In this document: positions 60,553 through 64,000 of the stretch, one piece after another | Layout of the letters: every line of letters begins with the position of its first letter | How positions within the stretch are numbered: position 1 is the stretch's first letter | Made by a program: the position numbers and the translations under genes | Notes under the pieces: model-generated | The model's input: only the letters and a program-made list of their open reading frames with translations | What the model was told of the DNA's origin: nothing | The model's database searches: none | NCBI GenBank assembly: GCA_947359465.1 | Contig: OX375880.1 | Location: 25,000,714 to 25,064,713 of the forward strand | Reading direction: 5' to 3' | Length of the DNA stretch: 64,000 nt | Origin: Metellina segmentata | Lineage: Eukaryota > Arthropoda > Arachnida > Araneae > Tetragnathidae

Positions 60553-61305
60553 TTAGACTACGGCCATGATACAGCAGTTGCGCATAGAAAGTTATAAGAA
60601 TCGCGCCAAGGAAGAATCGCACTTGTTATATCGAAGTCGTAGTCAAAAGGTTAAATTTTCATTTTGAATCTCTAATATTATAAACGGAAGTGTTTGTCAG
60701 TCTGTCTGTTTGTTTCCTGAACTCTAAGTCCTGACGAATCAATGGAACTTACATCACAGTTAGTTCGAATGTTTGGCAATTTTTGGGTAGCTGCAAATTT
60801 TAAAATTCAATCTAGAACATTTTAAAATGAATTTGATGAAACGCAATTATTATTGAATTTAACAGCATAGAAGATCACAGTTTCTAAATTTATTTTTTCG
60901 TTTCCGTTATCATTTGGTGCGGAGGAATGATTTTCAAGCAGACGATAAAAAACAAATAAACTTTTAACTGGAGTTATTTAGTTATTTTTTCTATCTACTA
61001 GACCGTTAAAGATAGAGAAAAAATTTCAACAAATTTGAAATCTGCAGAACCTTAGAACAATACCTAAAAATATGTTTTTTTTTTTAAATAAATAAAATTT
61101 TTTAATTGAATAGCTTCAAAATTATCGCAAGAGATTGTGACGTTTAGAGAGATTTTCAGCGAAAGAGGAAAAAAAACCTTTTGACTGGCATTGTAAAGTT
61201 TTTTTTTTTGTAAAATCGGGATCGTTAAAGATAGGTTAGAAAATTTCAGCGGATTTGAAATTTGGCACCAGATAGATACCTTATACGTTTGATTTTATTT
61301 TAATA

Positions 61306-62590
61306 CTAGGGGGCTCCGCCCCCTGCTCGCTTACGTTCGCCAACCCCCGGGGATTGCTTCGCAAACCAATACCTCTTTCGCAAGTGATTTCACTTTTTGC
61401 ACCCTAAACTAATAGCCGCATGAGTAATAAATCTTCTGCATCTTGTTCCCTGTACAATTTTAAATAATCCGTGTTAATCTCCAAACTTTACGATCTGTAC
61501 TTTGTACTTTCTCGGAAAACCGTCTGAGAACAGAGGGAAAAGAGAAAGCCTTTTTCCTCGCCATATAAAAAGAAATCGTTTTTATGGCAATTGTTGCTAC
61601 GATAAATTTAATATCTGGCATACCCGATAGTCAAAAATACAACCCTCATATGATCCGCGAAGTAAAAAATACGAAATTTGTGTCACCAATTTTTGATTGC
61701 ATCGAATTTATTTATGAACCAATTTTAAAAATAATTGTACCGTAAGAAAGAGTACATTCTGAGGTATACTGCGGTATTTTCAAAATTAAAAACTAATAGT
61801 TATACGATATAGATATGACAGTTTTAGTTTTGTATCGGAAATCACGATCTGAAAGTTCCGAAAATTGTATGAGCAACTTTTAATTGCATCGATTTTATTT
61901 ATTAACCAATTTGAAAAATAATTGTACCATAGGAAAGAGTGTAATGTAATGTATTCATTGAGGTTGTCAAATTTAAAAAATAATGGTTTTTGCTGTATAT
62001 ATAATGGTTTTAACAAAAAGTAGCCAAAATATCCAAAGATCCCGAATTTTGTATAACCAACTTTTGATCGCATCCAATTTAATTATTAACCGATTTCAAA
62101 AATAATAGTACCGTAAGAAAGAGTACATTCTGAGGTATACTGCGATATTTTAAAAATTAAAACTAATAGTAATAAGATATAGATACGGCAGTTTTAAAAA
62201 AAAGTAAAAACATGTCCCGATTTTTCCCGAATTTCAAAAAAAATATTATCAAGAACCAAATTGAAATTTAAAAAAAAACTCGACGAATGCAAAACGTACG
62301 TTAAGAGGTACTCTTTTAAAAAAACTCACGGCTGGAGATTTTTATGTGTTTTGCTCACTCGCGGAAAAAATTTCGCTTCTTCAATTTTGACACTTAATAA
62401 GCCCTAAACTAATAGCCGCATCGTAAAAAAATCTTAATAATTGGCCTGGGAATACGATGAAGAACAAACCATGTTAATTTCGTTTTTTTCCGATCAGTAC
62501 TTTCTCGGGAAACCGTCTAAGACTGGAACTAAACAACAAAGTTTTCAATCCTGCGGCATCGGCGGAGGTAACTTTTTTTTAATATAGAGA
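61306..62590 (-). mobile_element. Nested Helitron, opposite strand (1285 bp)
   Basis: The minus-strand 5-prime end, TCTCTATATTAAAAAAAAAG, ends at 62590 with T at 62591. The minus-strand 3-prime end is hairpin GGGGGCGGAGCCCCC plus CTAG (plus 61306-61309), with A at 61305. The two flanks of the host Helitron resume on either side. An internal partial duplication of the 5-prime region lies at 61395-61530 (ACTAATAGCCGCAT, TACTTTCTCGG, ACCGTCT), about 1 kb from the matching segment at 62403-62520. Confidence 0.85.
61650..62200 (-). repeat. Three tandem units of about 186 bp inside the nested Helitron
   Basis: ATAATTGTACCGTAAG or its variant starts at 61731, 61918 and 62102 (187 and 184 bp apart). 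Each is preceded by TTTTGATTGCATC or similar and followed by GAGTACATTCTGAGGTATAC in two of the three. No coding potential. Confidence 0.85.
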
Positions 62591-62644
62591 TACATCATTT
62601 TTCAACTAAATTTTTATATTTTCACAAGAGATTGAGACGTCACA

Positions 62645-62910
62645 CCGAATTCCCATTTGGTTTGCGAAGCAAACCAACAAATACCACGGTCAACTCCGTT
62701 ATGGCTGTTATCTAATTTGCAAAGCAAATTATAGTTCATAATATTTATAATTTGGTTTGTTTTGCAAACCAAATGGAAATCCTCAGGGAATTCATTCCTA
62801 TACGCTACGAATTTCCATTTAGTTTGCTTCGCAAACCAACACCACGGGCAACGCAATGATGGCTGTTATCCAATAGGCTACGAATTCTCATTTGGTTTGT
62901 TTCTCAAACC
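62645..62910 (+). repeat. Repeated GGTTTGC/GCAAACC hairpin modules
   Basis: GGTTTGCGAAGCAAACC at 62659-62675, TTTGGTTTG-TTTTG-CAAACCAAA around 62750-62773, AGTTTGCTTCGCAAACC near 62820 and a decayed form near 62890. Each is near ACCACGG(T/G)CAAC and ATGGCTGTTATC, with a module spacing of about 156 bp. The same hairpin occurs at 52106, 59975 and 60112, always within about 350 bp of a Helitron 3-prime end. Confidence 0.8.
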
Positions 62911-63153
62911 GTATCCGTAGCAATTTACTGGGGGTTAGTGAGCAGCACCTAGTTAGCACCTGACCCCAAGAAAAGAACTTTCAAGGGCAACGCCGTGCTG
63001 GCCACGCAGTGGCTAGTATTCTTTAAAGTTCTTTCAAAATTCGTTGAACTGTCGGTTGATTTCATTGGTTTATTTGAAATAATTCCTTCCATGGCGAATT
63101 TAGAAGTGCGCCAAGACCTTTACAACGCTATAAACGTAAACTGAAGCTTTACC

Positions 63154-63502
63154 AATAAACTCTACAAAAATGTAATTGCAAGCAAAAAATATTAATTTAA
63201 TGCACAATAAACACATCATATAAGTTACACAAATTTCAAATTGTATACCACAAATTGTATCGCTGGCCTCACGTCGAGATACGCTTAAACTAGGCGGCGG
63301 TTTTCGCTGGGTTCGAAAATTACGACGCCAGTGTTCTTTATTCGAATTACAATTTCGGCGAAAACGATTTATTCGATTCTCAAAAATACTTGTAATCGCG
63401 CATCTCTAAATAGGCCGTAAACGACAATGGTTACAGTTTTCATAAAAATTTTAATGAAAAAACATTTACCCTGCTTTTTTGTGAATTTCGGAAATTTTCC
63501 CC
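63154..63502. other. Unassigned spacer
   Basis: Between the MITE end and the minisatellite. Slightly GC-richer at 63260-63420, with TTCGAA/TTCG-rich short palindromes. Nothing recognised. Confidence 0.4.
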
Positions 63503-64000
63503 GAGAATTCCCTGATATTTCCAGGATTAAAAAGTTCCCTGAGAATTCCTTGATATTTCCAGAATTAAAAAGTTCCCTGAGAATTCCTTGATATTTCCAG
63601 AATTAAAAAGTTCCCCGAGAATTCCTTGATATTTCCAGAATTAAAAAGTTCCCCGAGAATTCCTTGATATTTCCAGAATTAAAAAGTTCCCCGAGAATTC
63701 CTTGATATTTCCAGAATTAAAAAGTTCCCTGAGAATTCCTTGATATTTCCAGAATTAAAAAGTTCCCTGAGAATTCCTTGATATTTCCAGAATTAAAAAG
63801 TTCCCTGAGAATTCCTTGATATTTCCAGAATTAAAAAGTTCCCTGAGAATTCCTTGATATTTCCAGAATTAAAAAGTTCCCTGAGAATTCCTTGATATTT
63901 CCAGAATTAAAAAGTTCCCTGAGAATTCCTTGATATTTCCAGAATTAAAAAGTTCCCTGAGAATTCCCTGATATTTCCAGAATTAAAAAGTTCCCTGAGA
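63503..64000. repeat. 38-bp minisatellite, 13 units, runs off the right edge
   Basis: GAGAATTC starts at 63503 and recurs every 38 bp to 63997, giving 13 full units plus 4 bases. The unit is GAGAATTCCTTGATATTTCC then AGAATTAAAAAGTTCCCT. Units are almost identical, with CCT/CCC and CTG/CCG alternatives. Each has a GAATTC site. The unit contains AGAATT twice, suggesting it arose from shorter repeats. Confidence 0.98.

Larger units (their letters stand above)
60669..63016 (+). mobile_element. Helitron inserted in MITE; contains a nested Helitron
   Basis: A (60668) then TCTCTAATATTATAAACGG, GTCTGTCTGTTTG and CCTGACGAATC at the 5-prime end. The 3-prime end is hairpin GCCAC-GCA-GTGGC plus CTAG at 63013-63016 and then T. 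The 3-prime terminus matches that of the 5256-bp Helitron at 51996, and the 5-prime CCTGACGAAT segment matches that of 54956. Without the inner element (61306-62590) it is 1063 bp and non-coding. Confidence 0.82.
60568..63153 (+). mobile_element. MITE family copy 3, split by Helitron
   Basis: Left part 60568-60668 (GATACAGCAG, TCGCGCCAAGG, then AAATTTTCATTTTGAA) and right part 63017-63153 (TATTCTTTAAAGTTC, GAACTGTCGGTTGATTTC, AGAAGTGCGCCAAG, GAAGCTTTACC) join into the same order seen at 39101-39345. There TTTTGAATATTCTAGAAAG is continuous. The break falls exactly at the Helitron A|T site. Confidence 0.75.

Overview
The window is repeat-dominated, non-coding eukaryotic DNA. No intact protein-coding gene, CRISPR array, operon or rRNA gene can be supported. 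The mobile-element mix (degenerate LINE with RNase H, Tc1/mariner, ZMYM1-like hAT, RAG1/Transib-like transposase, many Helitrons, tRNA-derived SINEs) points to an animal with a large, transposon-rich genome. An arthropod, perhaps an arachnid or hemipteran, is most likely; this rests on family resemblance only.

Bases 1-38846 are one head-to-tail satellite array of about 260 copies of a 148-bp monomer, continuing off the left edge. It has layered higher-order structure: local 5- and 6-monomer units (740/888 bp) inside larger duplicated blocks (2367, 2809, 2211, 3692, 2806, 2802 and 2326 bp). Every monomer carries a near-perfect 16-bp inverted repeat. The right edge is eroded and contains 111-bp monomers made by one 37-bp deletion and then amplified. 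This looks like centromeric or pericentromeric chromatin.

Bases 38847-51995 are AT-rich flank. They hold two copies of a long-TIR MITE family (39101-40508, containing a 200-bp N gap; 42429-43273, complete), an AT-rich tandem repeat (41026-41535), a three-unit 277-bp tandem of a tRNA-related SINE (45100-45925), a frameshifted RAG1/Transib-like transposase pseudogene (46610-48650, minus) and the RNase H-to-C-terminus part of a LINE (50322-51545) into which a Harbinger-like MITE inserted.

Bases 51825-63153 are a stack of nested insertions that can be read from exact target junctions. A Tc1-like transposase pseudogene is split at 51995/57252 by a 5256-bp minus-strand Helitron carrying RepHel remnants. 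That Helitron contains a smaller complete Helitron (52983-53634), a SINE-body fragment, a minisatellite and an opposing Helitron fragment that forms a large inverted repeat. Next come a mariner fragment, then a ZMYM1-like hAT pseudogene (58130-59640) interrupted by a SINE with a 12-bp target duplication. Last is a MITE (60568-63153) split by a Helitron (60669-63016), itself split by an opposite-strand Helitron (61306-62590).

Bases 63503-64000 are a 38-bp minisatellite running off the right edge.

The reading frames in the satellite and SINEs are accidental. The elements do not form a pathway; their relationship is chronological, with younger elements inserted into older ones beside the satellite.
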